From Planctomycetota bacterium (lineage in GTDB: Bacteria > Planctomycetota > PUPC01), in NCBI GenBank assembly GCA_003559755.1, contig PWKM01000254.1:1-18764 (forward strand): DNA of 18,764 nucleotides, given 5' to 3'. A program made the position numbers and the translations under genes. This document shows positions 1-7,655 of the stretch, in pieces. The stretch's first letter is position 1, and each line of letters opens with the position of its first letter. Under the pieces are notes generated by a model. The model saw nothing but the letters and a program-made list of their open reading frames with translations. It was not told the DNA's origin and ran no database searches.

Positions 1-2561
1 CCGCCGAAGACGATGCTGAACCCGCGCGGGATGGGGATGTCGTTCAGTGCCTCCCGCATATCGGCCACGATCGATCCCATGTCCCGGTCGGCGATGTTGG
101 CGGAGATGGTGACCACTCGTTCCTGGTCTTTGCGTTCGATGTGGGTGGGGCCGAGCCGCGGTTGAAGCTGGGCGACATTGCGGAGTACGACCGATTCGCC
201 GGCCGAGTTGGTCAGCGTCAGGTCGAGGATGTCCTCGAGGTCCAGATATTCGGCGTCGGCGACCTGGACGCGGATGGTGTATTCGTCGCCCCCCTCACGG
301 AAATTGCCTGCTAACGAGCCGGACAGTACGGTCTGGAGCATCCCGGCGATCTGCCTGACGGAGAGCCCCATGTCGGCCGCCCGGCGCCGGTCGATGACGA
401 TCAGTTCCTCGGGGGTGCCGATGTCCCGGCTGGTGCTGGCGTCGGTCACACCGGGCACGTTTTCCACCGCGGCCTGCACCCGCTCGGCCAGTTCGTCTGC
501 GGTCTCGAGGTCGTGGCCCCGGACTTCGATCTGGAGCCGCTCGCCCCCTCCGCCGCCCATCATGCGTCCCAGCATGCCCATTCCCGAGCCGGAGCGAATG
601 CGAACGGTCGCACCGGGGATATTGCCGAGGCGTCGTCGGAGTGCCTGGGCGATCTCATCGCTGGACCGCTCGCGCTGGCTCTGGGGGACCAGAGAGACGC
701 GGAGGAAGCCGGTGTGACCCCCGCGTGCACGAAATCCCCCGGCACCCGCCGAGGCCATCATCCGGTCGATCTCCGGCACTTCGCGGCGGACAATCGCCTC
801 GATCTCCTGGGTCTGCCGGTCCACGATATCGAGTTGGGTGCCCACCTCCATCTCGATGGTCACCCGGAGTTCGCCCTCGTCGCTCTCCGGCATTAGTTCC
901 GTCCCGACCAGCGGGATGAGGAACACGCTCCCGCCCAGCAGAATCAAGGCGAGTACAACGACAAGCAGGCGGTGTTCGAGGGCACTGTGCAGGAGCCGTT
1001 TGTAGGCCCCATCCATCGCTCGAAAAAACAGGCCGGAGGCGCGAAACACCTTGCGCGAAAGCGTCTGGTCATTGTTGGCATGATTGATGGATGTGACCTG
1101 AAGCAGCCGGCCGGCCAGCATAGGGACGAATGTCAACGCGACGATCAGCGAGCAGAGCAGGGCGAACACGATCACGTAGGCCAACTGCTGGAACATGACA
1201 CCCGCCATCCCCCGCACGAAGATCAGAGGGACAAAGACAATGAGGGTGGTCAGTGTGCTGGCGATGATGGCCGCTGTCACCTCTTCGCTTCCGTTGACCG
1301 CCGCCTCCAGCGGCTCCTGGCCCTGCTCGCGCAGGCGGTAGATGTTCTCCAGCACCACGATCGAGTTGTCCACCAGCATCCCGATCCCCAGGGCCAGCCC
1401 GCCCAGGGTCATCAGGTTGAGGGTGAACCCGCCGAAGTAGATCAGGCCGAACGTGGCGATGATGGAGACGGGAATCGCGGTGGCGATGACCGCGGTGCTC
1501 CGCAGGTTGCGGAGGAACAGCAGCAGTACGAAGATGGCGAGCACCCCGCCGACGATTGCGGCCTGGCTGACGTTTCGGATCGACCGCTGGATGAACTCGG
1601 ACTGGTCGATGATCGGCACCAGGTTGATGTGCGGCAGGTCGTGGTTGATCCGCTCGAGTTCTTCGAGCACCGCCCCTGCGACCGCGACGGTGTTTGTGCC
1701 GGACTGCTTGTTGATCGAGAGCCGGACGCCCATTCGCCCGTCGAACCGGGCGATGCGTGTCACCCGCTGCCAGGCGTCTTTCACCTCGGCCACTTCGCTC
1801 AGAAGGATGGACGAGCCGCCGCGGTTTGCGATCTCCGTATCCCGGAGTTCATCGAGGGTCCGATATTCGCCCGGGGTCCGGATGGTGACCTCGTGGGTGC
1901 CGCGCCGGATGCTGCCGGCGGGGAGGTTGATGTTGCCCGCCCGGATGCGAGCGACGACCTCGTCCAATGACAGGCCGATTGCCCGGATTTTGTCCGGATC
2001 GATGTCCACGTGGATTTCGCGATCTCGCCCGCCCCATATATCGACGGCGGCAACACCGGGCACCCGTTCGAGCCGGTAGGAGATCTGTTCGTCGATGATC
2101 CGGCGCATCTGGACCGGGTCGAGGTCGCTGGATGCTCCGAGTATCAGGATCGGGAAGTCGGCCAGGTCGAACTTGCGCAGGCGTGGCCGGTCGGCGTCGT
2201 CGGGCAGTCGGGGGATGACCCGGTCCAGCCGGTCCCGCATGTCGTTGGCCGCCTCGTCGATGTTGGTGCCCCAGGTGAAGGTTACGGTCACGTTGCTGCG
2301 CCCCTCGGATGAGGTGGAGCTGACCTCTTCGACGCCGGAGACCGCGCTCATCGCCTCTTCGATGGGCCGGGTGATCAGCGTCTCGATCTCCTCGGGGCTG
2401 GCGTTGGCATACGAGGTGCTCACGCTCAGCCGGGGCATGGTGATATCGGGCAGCAGGTCGATCGACAGGCGCTGCAGCGAGACAGTCCCGAGCACAATAA
2501 CGATGAGCACGACCATCGTCGTGAAGATCGGGCGATGTATGGAGAATCGGGAGAGTTTCAT
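1..2561 (-). CDS. RND efflux pump permease, HAE1/SwrC-like (3' end outside window)
   Basis: Inner-membrane proton-driven pump subunit of a tripartite efflux system. The frame is open from an ATG at 2561 to the window edge, giving 853 residues. Family members are usually about 1030-1050, so the last membrane helices are missing. Visible parts are the N-terminal helix (MKLSRFSIHRPIFTTMVVLI), the first porter domain, the TM2-TM6 block and the start of the second porter half. The TM4 motif reads GMLVDNSIVVLEN with D398 and N399. AcrB has two aspartates there, while SwrC-like pumps carry DN, so one proton-relay acid is kept. The second porter half has a Gly/Met-rich stretch (538-596). The start overlaps the adaptor stop by ATGA, and GGAGAAGG lies 6 bases upstream. 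The pump class is clear; substrates cannot be inferred. Confidence 0.93.
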   Translation of the reverse strand, partial: MKLSRFSIHRPIFTTMVVLIVIVLGTVSLQRLSIDLLPDITMPRLSVSTSYANASPEEIETLITRPIEEAMSAVSGVEEVSSTSSEGRSNVTVTFTWGTNIDEAANDMRDRLDRVIPRLPDDADRPRLRKFDLADFPILILGASSDLDPVQMRRIIDEQISYRLERVPGVAAVDIWGGRDREIHVDIDPDKIRAIGLSLDEVVARIRAGNINLPAGSIRRGTHEVTIRTPGEYRTLDELRDTEIANRGGSSILLSEVAEVKDAWQRVTRIARFDGRMGVRLSINKQSGTNTVAVAGAVLEELERINHDLPHINLVPIIDQSEFIQRSIRNVSQAAIVGGVLAIFVLLLFLRNLRSTAVIATAIPVSIIATFGLIYFGGFTLNLMTLGGLALGIGMLVDNSIVVLENIYRLREQGQEPLEAAVNGSEEVTAAIIASTLTTLIVFVPLIFVRGMAGVMFQQLAYVIVFALLCSLIVALTFVPMLAGRLLQVTSINHANNDQTLSRKVFRASGLFFRAMDGAYKRLLHSALEHRLLVVVLALILLGGSVFLIPLVGTELMPESDEGELRVTIEMEVGTQLDIVDRQTQEIEAIVRREVPEIDRMMASAGAGGFRARGGHTGFLRVSLVPQSQRERSSDEIAQALRRRLGNIPGATVRIRSGSGMGMLGRMMGGGGGERLQIEVRGHDLETADELAERVQAAVENVPGVTDASTSRDIGTPEELIVIDRRRAADMGLSVRQIAGMLQTVLSGSLAGNFREGGDEYTIRVQVADAEYLDLEDILDLTLTNSAGESVVLRNVAQLQPRLGPTHIERKDQERVVTISANIADRDMGSIVADMREALNDIPIPRGFSIVFG

Positions 2562-3784
2562 TGCCGGCCTTCTCCTCTCCGCGCCCCGCGCTCCCCTTCA
2601 TCCGCCGACTCGCGCGACTCCGGAAGGCGAATCGCCGCGCCGTCGGACAGCAGGTGGTGCCCCAGGGTCACGATCTTGCCCGAGATCGGCGGGTCCACCA
2701 CCTCGGCATACTCGCTGGTGGTGATCCCCAGCTCGAGCGGCACAAATCGAGCGACCATCTCCTCGGTGTCGGCCAGGAACACCCCCCGCCGTTCGTCGCG
2801 GCGGACCAGAGCAGAGAGGGGGACAACGGTCGCGTCGTCCCGCCTCCGGAACTCGATGGCGGCTCGAACAAACATCCCCGGCTTCAGACGGTTGTCCGGA
2901 TTGGGCACGTCGATCTCGACGCGCGCCTGCCGCGAGGTCTCCCTCAAGAGGGGAGCGATACGGACGACCTGCCCGCGAAACGTTTCGCCCGGATATGCGT
3001 CTGTCATGATCTCCGCTTCCAGGCCGGGCCGGAGGCGGGCATAATCCCGCTCGATCACGTCGATCCGCGCCCGCATTGTGCTGTTGTCGAGGATCGAGAC
3101 GATGGCCGAGTTCGCGCCGAGCATCTCGCCCTCGTCCACGAACCGTTCGCCGACCACCCTCGGCTGGTCGCCGCCGGGCCAAGCCGCCCGGATTTCTGTG
3201 TATGAGAGCCGGACCTTCGCCGCATCGCGCTGCGATTCCCGGCGGCTGACCTCGGCAAGGGCCACGTCGTAACGTGCCTTGGCCGCCTCGTGTCGGGCCT
3301 GAACTTCCTCCCACTCCGCGTCCGAGGCCACACGCCGTTCCCACAGTTCTCGCCCGCGCTCCAACTCCTTTATCGACACCTCCCGCGAGCTTCGCGCCTC
3401 AGCCAGCCTCGCCCGGGCGACCGCCAGTTCGGCCTTCGCCTGTTCGACCGCGAGTGCGAACTCGTCGTCATCGAGCTTCGCGATCAACTGGCCGGGCCGG
3501 ACCTCGTCGCCGATATCGACCTTCAATTCCTCCAGGCGTCCGGAGACCTTCGGGGCGACGACGAACTGTGACCGGGGGAACAGGGAACCGCTGAACCGCC
3601 CGATCTCGCTGATCCGGTCGGTGCGGACCGGCTGCAGCTCGACCGACACGGCGGGCTGTCCGCCTCGGCCCCGCATCCCGGGGCCGCCCGCCTGGTCCTG
3701 CGCCTCGCGGACCCGGATGGCGATCTGCCAGCCGAGGCCGCCCAGGACGCCGGCGATAATCAGCACGACAAGTAGTTTTTTCAT
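2558..3784 (-). CDS. RND efflux periplasmic adaptor (membrane fusion protein)
   Basis: Periplasmic adaptor linking the inner-membrane pump to an outer-membrane channel; 408 residues, normal for the family. Residues 1-25 form an N-terminal signal anchor (MKKLLVVLIIAGVLGGLGW), followed by a Gly/Arg-rich linker. A lipoyl-like half (VAPKVSGRLEELKVDIGDEV, about 76-95) precedes a long alanine/glutamate/arginine-rich coiled-coil hairpin at roughly 105-190. Then come the second lipoyl half, a beta-barrel domain (residues about 220-300, ending near RLKPGMFVRAAI) and a membrane-proximal domain. There is no lipobox cysteine, so it is probably an uncleaved anchor rather than a lipoprotein. AGGAG lies 10 bases before the ATG. 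Both ends overlap their neighbours by four bases, so translation is probably coupled. No outer-membrane factor gene is visible; it may lie beyond position 1 or elsewhere. Confidence 0.93.
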   Translation of the reverse strand: MKKLLVVLIIAGVLGGLGWQIAIRVREAQDQAGGPGMRGRGGQPAVSVELQPVRTDRISEIGRFSGSLFPRSQFVVAPKVSGRLEELKVDIGDEVRPGQLIAKLDDDEFALAVEQAKAELAVARARLAEARSSREVSIKELERGRELWERRVASDAEWEEVQARHEAAKARYDVALAEVSRRESQRDAAKVRLSYTEIRAAWPGGDQPRVVGERFVDEGEMLGANSAIVSILDNSTMRARIDVIERDYARLRPGLEAEIMTDAYPGETFRGQVVRIAPLLRETSRQARVEIDVPNPDNRLKPGMFVRAAIEFRRRDDATVVPLSALVRRDERRGVFLADTEEMVARFVPLELGITTSEYAEVVDPPISGKIVTLGHHLLSDGAAIRLPESRESADEGERGARRGEGRQ

Positions 3785-4458
3785 TGTGGTATGGCTCCTG
3801 TTCGGGCTGTGGCAGTCTTGTTATGGGCGGTCCCGCAGGACTGGATTCCCATCAGGGAAAATTCGCATATGTGCCTTGCAACCTTTTCGACGCCGTCGGA
3901 GTCCCGGGTCAATTGCGACAAGGTCGGCGGCATCATGTGTCGGTCGTGGTGGTAGTACAGGCACTGCCCGATGACGCTGGCAGCACACAGGTCGATTTGC
4001 TCGGCGGATGCTTCATCGGCTGCCAATTCCATCAGGAGCCGGCGCAGTTCGGTACGCAGCCGTTGGATGGACTTTCGGGCCGTGGTCTTCATCGTGGCGC
4101 TGGGTTCGAGCATCTCCCTGCGGAGGAGCCGGCAGTGCCATTCCGGCCGGGAAGGATCGAGGCGTCGGAACAGGAACGCCCGGACGAACGCCCGGAAATC
4201 ATCTTCCGGGGTGGTGTCGCCGTTCGAATTCGGACTGACCGGATATCGCTCCATCGCGTGACGGAATATGGACGAGAGGACTTCGGCGTACAGCTTCGCC
4301 TTGGTGCCGAAATGGTAGTTGATCGTTGCGACGCTGGTCCCTGCCAGTTCGCAAATGTCGCGGACCGTCGCATCTCGATAGCCCTTATCGGCGAACAGCC
4401 GGCCGGCCGCCTCGAGCAGCCGTTCCCGCGTGTCTCGCCCGGCACCCTGCATAGCCAT
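3781..4458 (-). CDS. TetR/AcrR-family repressor with CecR-like C-terminal domain
   Basis: Probable local repressor of the efflux operon; 225 residues from the chosen start. The N-terminal TetR DNA-binding domain covers about 8-55, with the helix-turn-helix at 31-51 (TVRDICELAGTSVATINYHF then GTK). The C-terminal part, with RREMLEPS near 113-120 and IGQCLYYHHDR near 163-173, resembles the DUF1956/CecR-type ligand domain, whose members control multidrug exporters. The frame extends upstream to 4587, but the predicted promoter (4529-4557) lies inside that extension. The ATG at 4458, or 4452 two codons later, is therefore the likely start; the Shine-Dalgarno is weak (AGG about 9-12 bases upstream). 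The stop overlaps the adaptor start (ATGA), making this the first gene of a three-gene operon. The inducer is unknown. Confidence 0.9.
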   Translation of the reverse strand: MAMQGAGRDTRERLLEAAGRLFADKGYRDATVRDICELAGTSVATINYHFGTKAKLYAEVLSSIFRHAMERYPVSPNSNGDTTPEDDFRAFVRAFLFRRLDPSRPEWHCRLLRREMLEPSATMKTTARKSIQRLRTELRRLLMELAADEASAEQIDLCAASVIGQCLYYHHDRHMMPPTLSQLTRDSDGVEKVARHICEFSLMGIQSCGTAHNKTATARTGAIPQ

Positions 4459-4528
4459 CCGTTCCAACCTGAATCGAAAGGGAAAATATTGACGGGCACA
4501 CCTTGTCGAAAAACGCCCGCCAAACATC

Positions 4529-4557
4529 AGTTTAGAACAAGTGTTTAGTGCGGTCAA
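4529..4557 (-). promoter_or_regulatory. Sigma70-type promoter of the TetR-adaptor-RND operon
   Basis: On the minus strand TTGACC (4557-4552) is followed by a 17-base spacer and TAAACT (4534-4529). The -35 matches the consensus at 5 of 6 bases and the -10 at 4 of 6. Transcription would start near 4522, about 65 bases before the repressor ATG at 4458. The position and spacing are seen directly; promoter activity is inferred. Confidence 0.6.
4530..4548. promoter_or_regulatory. Candidate operator for the TetR-family repressor
   Basis: The promoter spacer holds a short inverted repeat, AACA-AG-TGTT (4536-4545). It is flanked by two direct copies of GTTTAG (4530-4535 and 4543-4548) with a 13-base period. 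It sits between the -35 and -10 elements, where TetR-family repressors commonly bind to block their own promoter. Binding by this particular repressor is inferred from position alone. Confidence 0.45.
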
Positions 4558-4742
4558 GACAAAAGCAGCCATCTGCTGCCTGAACACGCCGACAAGAGTT
4601 CATTCATACCCTTGGTGTGGGCTCAGCGGTCGTTGGTAACATGTTTTTTCGCGCTGGCGTTTGCGAGGCCCGCTTCATTGCCCGGTCATCAAGTCGAACT
4701 TGCGGAACGCCCCGGCTTGCGTTGTCGAAGCGTGCCGTCAGG

Positions 4743-4772
4743 TTGAATTCCGGGGCAGGCGGATGGTATACT
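4743..4772 (+). promoter_or_regulatory. Sigma70-type promoter of the trkH operon, extended -10
   Basis: TTGAAT (4743-4748) is followed by an 18-base spacer and TATACT (4767-4772). The -10 is preceded by TGG, which gives the TGn extended -10 form. Transcription would begin near 4779, some 47 bases before the ATG at 4826. This supports the downstream start of trkH. Confidence 0.55.
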
Positions 4773-4825
4773 GCCGACGTGAGTTTCGGGACGGTTCGCG
4801 GGCAGGGTTTTTGCGGAGATGCCGG

Positions 4826-6232
4826 ATGCCGGGTTTGAAAAAGGCCAGTTGGCTGGACCGTCTGTCTCCCATCCAGCTTCTCGCCCTGTCGTTCCTGACC
4901 GCCATCGGCATCGGTTCGAGCCTGCTGCTTCTTCCGATATCGACGACCAGCCCGATCAGTGTGATCGACGCACTGTTTACGGCCACCTCGGCGGTATGCG
5001 TCACCGGGCTCATCGTGGTCGATACCGGGACGCGGTTTACTCCGTTCGGGCAGGGCGTGATCCTGGCTCTCATCCAGTTCGGCGGGCTGGGGATCATGAT
5101 CACGTCCAGCTTTCTGCTTCTGGTCTTTCGCCGGCGGACTTCGCTGCGAAACCTGATCATGCTCCGCGAGGAGTACACCGTTTCGGGGTTCGCCACGCCC
5201 GTCAAGCTGATTCTGGCCATCCTCACCTTCACTTTCATCGCCCAGGCGATCGGGGCTGTGGTCCTGGCCCGGCGGTTCGCCGAGGTCCCCGAGCTGGGGC
5301 ATAACCCGGTATGGTGCGGGATATTCCATTCCATTTCAGCGTTCTGCAATGCCGGGTTTTCCCTGTTCGATACGAGCTTCATCGCCTACCGGGGCGACCT
5401 GACGATCAATCTGACCATCCCTCCGCTCATCATTCTGGGAGGGATCGGCTTTCCGGCGGTCATCGGGCTGTTCCAAACGATGCGGGCCCGGGTTCGCGGT
5501 CGCCGGAAGGCGATGAGTCTTCACGTGAAGATCGTCTTTATGGCGACATGTATGCTGCTGTTGCTGGGGACGGCGGCCTATCTCATTCTGGAGTCCGGGA
5601 GCGGCCAACTCGCCGGGGCCGACTCTTCCGAGCGGCTGTCGGTCGCCTGGTTCCAGTCGGTCACCACTCGGACCGCCGGGTTCAACACCCTCGACTTCGC
5701 CGACGCGGCCGAGCCGACACTCCTGGTCACCATGATCCTGATGGTGATCGGCGGCTCGCCCGGTTCGTCGGCCGGCGGGATCAAGACCACTACGTTTGTC
5801 ATCATACTTCTCGTGGTCTTCTCCTGGCTTCGAGGCCGGAGAAGGGTGGAGGCGAACAAGCGGACAATTCCCGACTCGGTGGTGATGAAGGCACTCGTTA
5901 TCGCGCTGATGGCGGTCGGGCTGATTCTCGCGGCGACTCTGGTCATCCTGCTGACCGACGGGGCGCGGATTCAGGCCGAACTCGAAGCGTCCGGGGCCCA
6001 GTACGGCAGTTTCGTCAGTTTGCTGTTCCATGTCGTGTCGGCGTTCGGTACGGTCGGGTTGAGTATGCTGGACACCGCGATGGCGGGCGCCTTGACATGG
6101 ATCGGCAAACTGGTCATCATAATTGTTATGTACTTTGGGCGGTTGGGCCCGCTCGCTCTTGCCCAGATGGTCCTGACGGCCGACCGGGCGACCAATTACC
6201 GATATCCCGAAGAAAATCTTCTGGTCGGGTGA
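4826..6232 (+). CDS. trkH: TrkH/KtrB-family potassium uptake channel subunit
   Basis: Inner-membrane ion-conducting subunit of a Trk/Ktr potassium uptake system; 468 residues. Four pore-loop repeats are visible. Their filter segments lie near residues 54-61 (TSAVCVTG), 171-177 (SAFCNAG), 279-285 (VTTRTAG) and 405-411 (SAFGTVG), each with the conserved glycine. The family signature GGSPGSSAGGIKTTT is at 309-323. Hydrophobic helices surround each loop. The frame is open back to 4661, but the extension is not membrane-like and starts upstream of the predicted promoter. The ATG at 4826 has GGAG seven bases upstream. The size and the directly following NAD-binding partner make a KtrB-like subtype plausible. 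Whether it couples to sodium or protons cannot be told. Confidence 0.94.
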   Translation: MPGLKKASWLDRLSPIQLLALSFLTAIGIGSSLLLLPISTTSPISVIDALFTATSAVCVTGLIVVDTGTRFTPFGQGVILALIQFGGLGIMITSSFLLLVFRRRTSLRNLIMLREEYTVSGFATPVKLILAILTFTFIAQAIGAVVLARRFAEVPELGHNPVWCGIFHSISAFCNAGFSLFDTSFIAYRGDLTINLTIPPLIILGGIGFPAVIGLFQTMRARVRGRRKAMSLHVKIVFMATCMLLLLGTAAYLILESGSGQLAGADSSERLSVAWFQSVTTRTAGFNTLDFADAAEPTLLVTMILMVIGGSPGSSAGGIKTTTFVIILLVVFSWLRGRRRVEANKRTIPDSVVMKALVIALMAVGLILAATLVILLTDGARIQAELEASGAQYGSFVSLLFHVVSAFGTVGLSMLDTAMAGALTWIGKLVIIIVMYFGRLGPLALAQMVLTADRATNYRYPEENLLVG

Positions 6233-6247
6233 ACAAGGGAGACAACC

Positions 6248-6913
6248 GTGAGGCAGTTTGCCGTGCTCGGGTTGGGGCAGTTTGGTTCGGCAGTGACCGA
6301 GAGCTTGGTGAGGGAAGGATGCGAGGTCCTGGTCATCGACTCCGATCCGGACCAGGTCAGCGAGATCAAGGACCGGGTGACCCTGGCGGTCGAGGCCGAG
6401 GCGACCGACCGCCGCACCATGCTCGAGTTCCTGGGCAGCGGAATTGACTGCGTCATCATCAGCTTGGGGCCGCAGATCGCGGCCTCCATCCTCGCCACCC
6501 TCTATGCGAAGGAAGCGGGCGTCGAGGAGATCGTTGTGAAGGCGAACACGTCCGACCACGCAAGAGTCCTCGAACTCGTGGGCGCCACACAGGTGGTCAC
6601 CCCGTCCGAAACCGAGGCGCGGCGCGTCGTCACCAGTCTGATACGGCGAAATGTCGTGGATTACCTGCCGCTGGCCGAGGGGTTCAGCGTCTCGGAGATA
6701 CTGGCGCCCAGGCACTTCGCGGGGAAAACGCTGCGGCAGCTCGACCTCCGCCGGAAACGGCGAATCGACGTGATCGCAGTACGGCACGCCCCCAGAAGAG
6801 GCGAGGAGGAGGGCGAACTGGAGATCATCCCCTCCCCGGACCGTGAAATCGAACAGGGGGACGGGCTGCTGGTCATCGGGCGGGACGACGACATCGCGAA
6901 GATCAAAGAGTAA
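6248..6913 (+). CDS. trkA: TrkA/KtrA-family potassium channel gating subunit
   Basis: Cytoplasmic regulatory ring subunit that binds nucleotide and gates the TrkH/KtrB channel; 221 residues, typical of the single-RCK KtrA/TrkA form rather than the doubled E. coli TrkA (about 458). The N-terminal Rossmann fold has GLGQFG at 8-13 and an acidic residue at the end of the second strand (D31 in VIDSD). The TrkA-C domain covers about residues 140-221 (EGFSVSEI to GDGLLVIGR). The start is GTG, with AAGGGAGA about five bases upstream. It lies 15 bases after the channel gene, so the two are almost certainly one transcript and one complex. Confidence 0.93.
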   Translation: MRQFAVLGLGQFGSAVTESLVREGCEVLVIDSDPDQVSEIKDRVTLAVEAEATDRRTMLEFLGSGIDCVIISLGPQIAASILATLYAKEAGVEEIVVKANTSDHARVLELVGATQVVTPSETEARRVVTSLIRRNVVDYLPLAEGFSVSEILAPRHFAGKTLRQLDLRRKRRIDVIAVRHAPRRGEEEGELEIIPSPDREIEQGDGLLVIGRDDDIAKIKE

Positions 6914-6917
6914 CATT

Positions 6918-7655
6918 ATGCATATCCTCCCGGCCATCGATCTCAAACAAGACGATCAGGGGCGCACACGGTGTGTCCGGCTTCTCCAAGGGAAGGCCGA
7001 CACGGCCACCACCTTCTCGGACGATCCGCCGGGTGTCGCCCGCCGTTGGGCCGAGTGTGGAGCACGGTGGCTGCACGTCGTCGACCTCGACGGCGCATTC
7101 TCGGGAAAGCCGGTTAATACCGGGGCGATCAGGGCCATCCGAACTGCCGTCGACCTCGATATCGAGGTGGGCGGGGGGATTCGCGACGACGAATCGGCCG
7201 CCGTGCTGCTCGATGAGGTCGGGGTGACCCGCGTCGTGGTCGGCACCCGCGGCCTGCTCGATCCGGACTGGCTGGCCGCTTTGTGCGAGCGATATCCCGG
7301 CCGGATCGTCGCCGGGCTGGACGCCCGTGACGGGACGGTGGCCGTCGAGGGCTGGACCCGCGACGCGGGCGTCGATGTGCTGGAGGCGGCGGAACGCCTG
7401 GCCGAGTGTCGGCCCGCAGCCATCGTGTTTACCGATATTGCCACGGACGGGATGCTGTCGGGGCCGAACATCGAGGCGACCCGGCGGCTGGCCGAGCATG
7501 TCGAGGTGCCCGTCATCGCATCGGGGGGCATTTCGACGCTGGAGGACATCCGGCGCGTGGCCCGCCTGCCGGTCGAGGGAGTCATCATTGGAAAGGCACT
7601 CTACTCGGGTGCGGTCGACTTGCGGGAGGCGCTGAGCTTCGCTGCGGAGGCCTGA
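6918..7655 (+). CDS. hisA: HisA, phosphoribosylformimino-5-aminoimidazole carboxamide ribotide isomerase
   Basis: Cytoplasmic histidine-pathway enzyme performing the Amadori rearrangement of ProFAR to PRFAR; 245 residues, standard length. The half-barrel repeats and catalytic aspartates are visible: D8 in PAIDL and D135 in AGLDARDG, the latter followed by VAVEGW. Phosphate-binding loops are GGGIRDD (85-91) and ASGGIST (201-207). TDIATDGMLSGPN (172-184) is typical of HisA and argues against HisF, which is its nearest relative. A small expansion follows D8 (KQDDQGRTRCVRL instead of the usual shorter turn). It starts 4 bases after trkA and ends directly before the next ATG. No other histidine gene is nearby, so it appears to ride in a potassium-uptake transcript. 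Confidence 0.94.
   Translation: MHILPAIDLKQDDQGRTRCVRLLQGKADTATTFSDDPPGVARRWAECGARWLHVVDLDGAFSGKPVNTGAIRAIRTAVDLDIEVGGGIRDDESAAVLLDEVGVTRVVVGTRGLLDPDWLAALCERYPGRIVAGLDARDGTVAVEGWTRDAGVDVLEAAERLAECRPAAIVFTDIATDGMLSGPNIEATRRLAEHVEVPVIASGGISTLEDIRRVARLPVEGVIIGKALYSGAVDLREALSFAAEA

Larger units (their letters stand above)
4459..4825. other. Divergent intergenic control region
   Basis: These 367 bases separate the leftward efflux operon from the rightward trkH operon. They hold the efflux promoter and operator on the left (4529-4557) and the trkH promoter on the right (4743-4772). I see no RNA gene, riboswitch fold or mobile-element end in the remaining stretch (about 4560-4740). Reading frames on either strand extend into this region but start upstream of the predicted promoters, so I treat those extensions as untranslated. 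Confidence 0.6.

Noticed and set aside
1368..1370. RND pump with a broken proton relay because only one of the two TM4 aspartates is present
   Set aside because: The DN pair is common in functional SwrC-like RND pumps, so it indicates subtype rather than loss of function.
972..1970. Open frame of 332 codons on the plus strand inside the RND gene
   Set aside because: It is antisense to a continuous RND pump frame with clear motifs, and its own product is low-complexity and Asp/Gln/His-rich.
4661..4825. 55-residue N-terminal extension of TrkH
   Set aside because: It starts upstream of the predicted promoter, is not membrane-like, and the ATG at 4826 has a good ribosome site.
4773..4825. c-di-AMP riboswitch ahead of the potassium uptake genes
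   Set aside because: The predicted leader is only about 47 bases, too short for that riboswitch, and no matching fold is apparent.
5336..6946. Open frame of 536 codons on the minus strand across trkH and trkA
   Set aside because: The translation is rich in Arg/Asp/Gln/His with no domain, and both plus-strand genes are certain.
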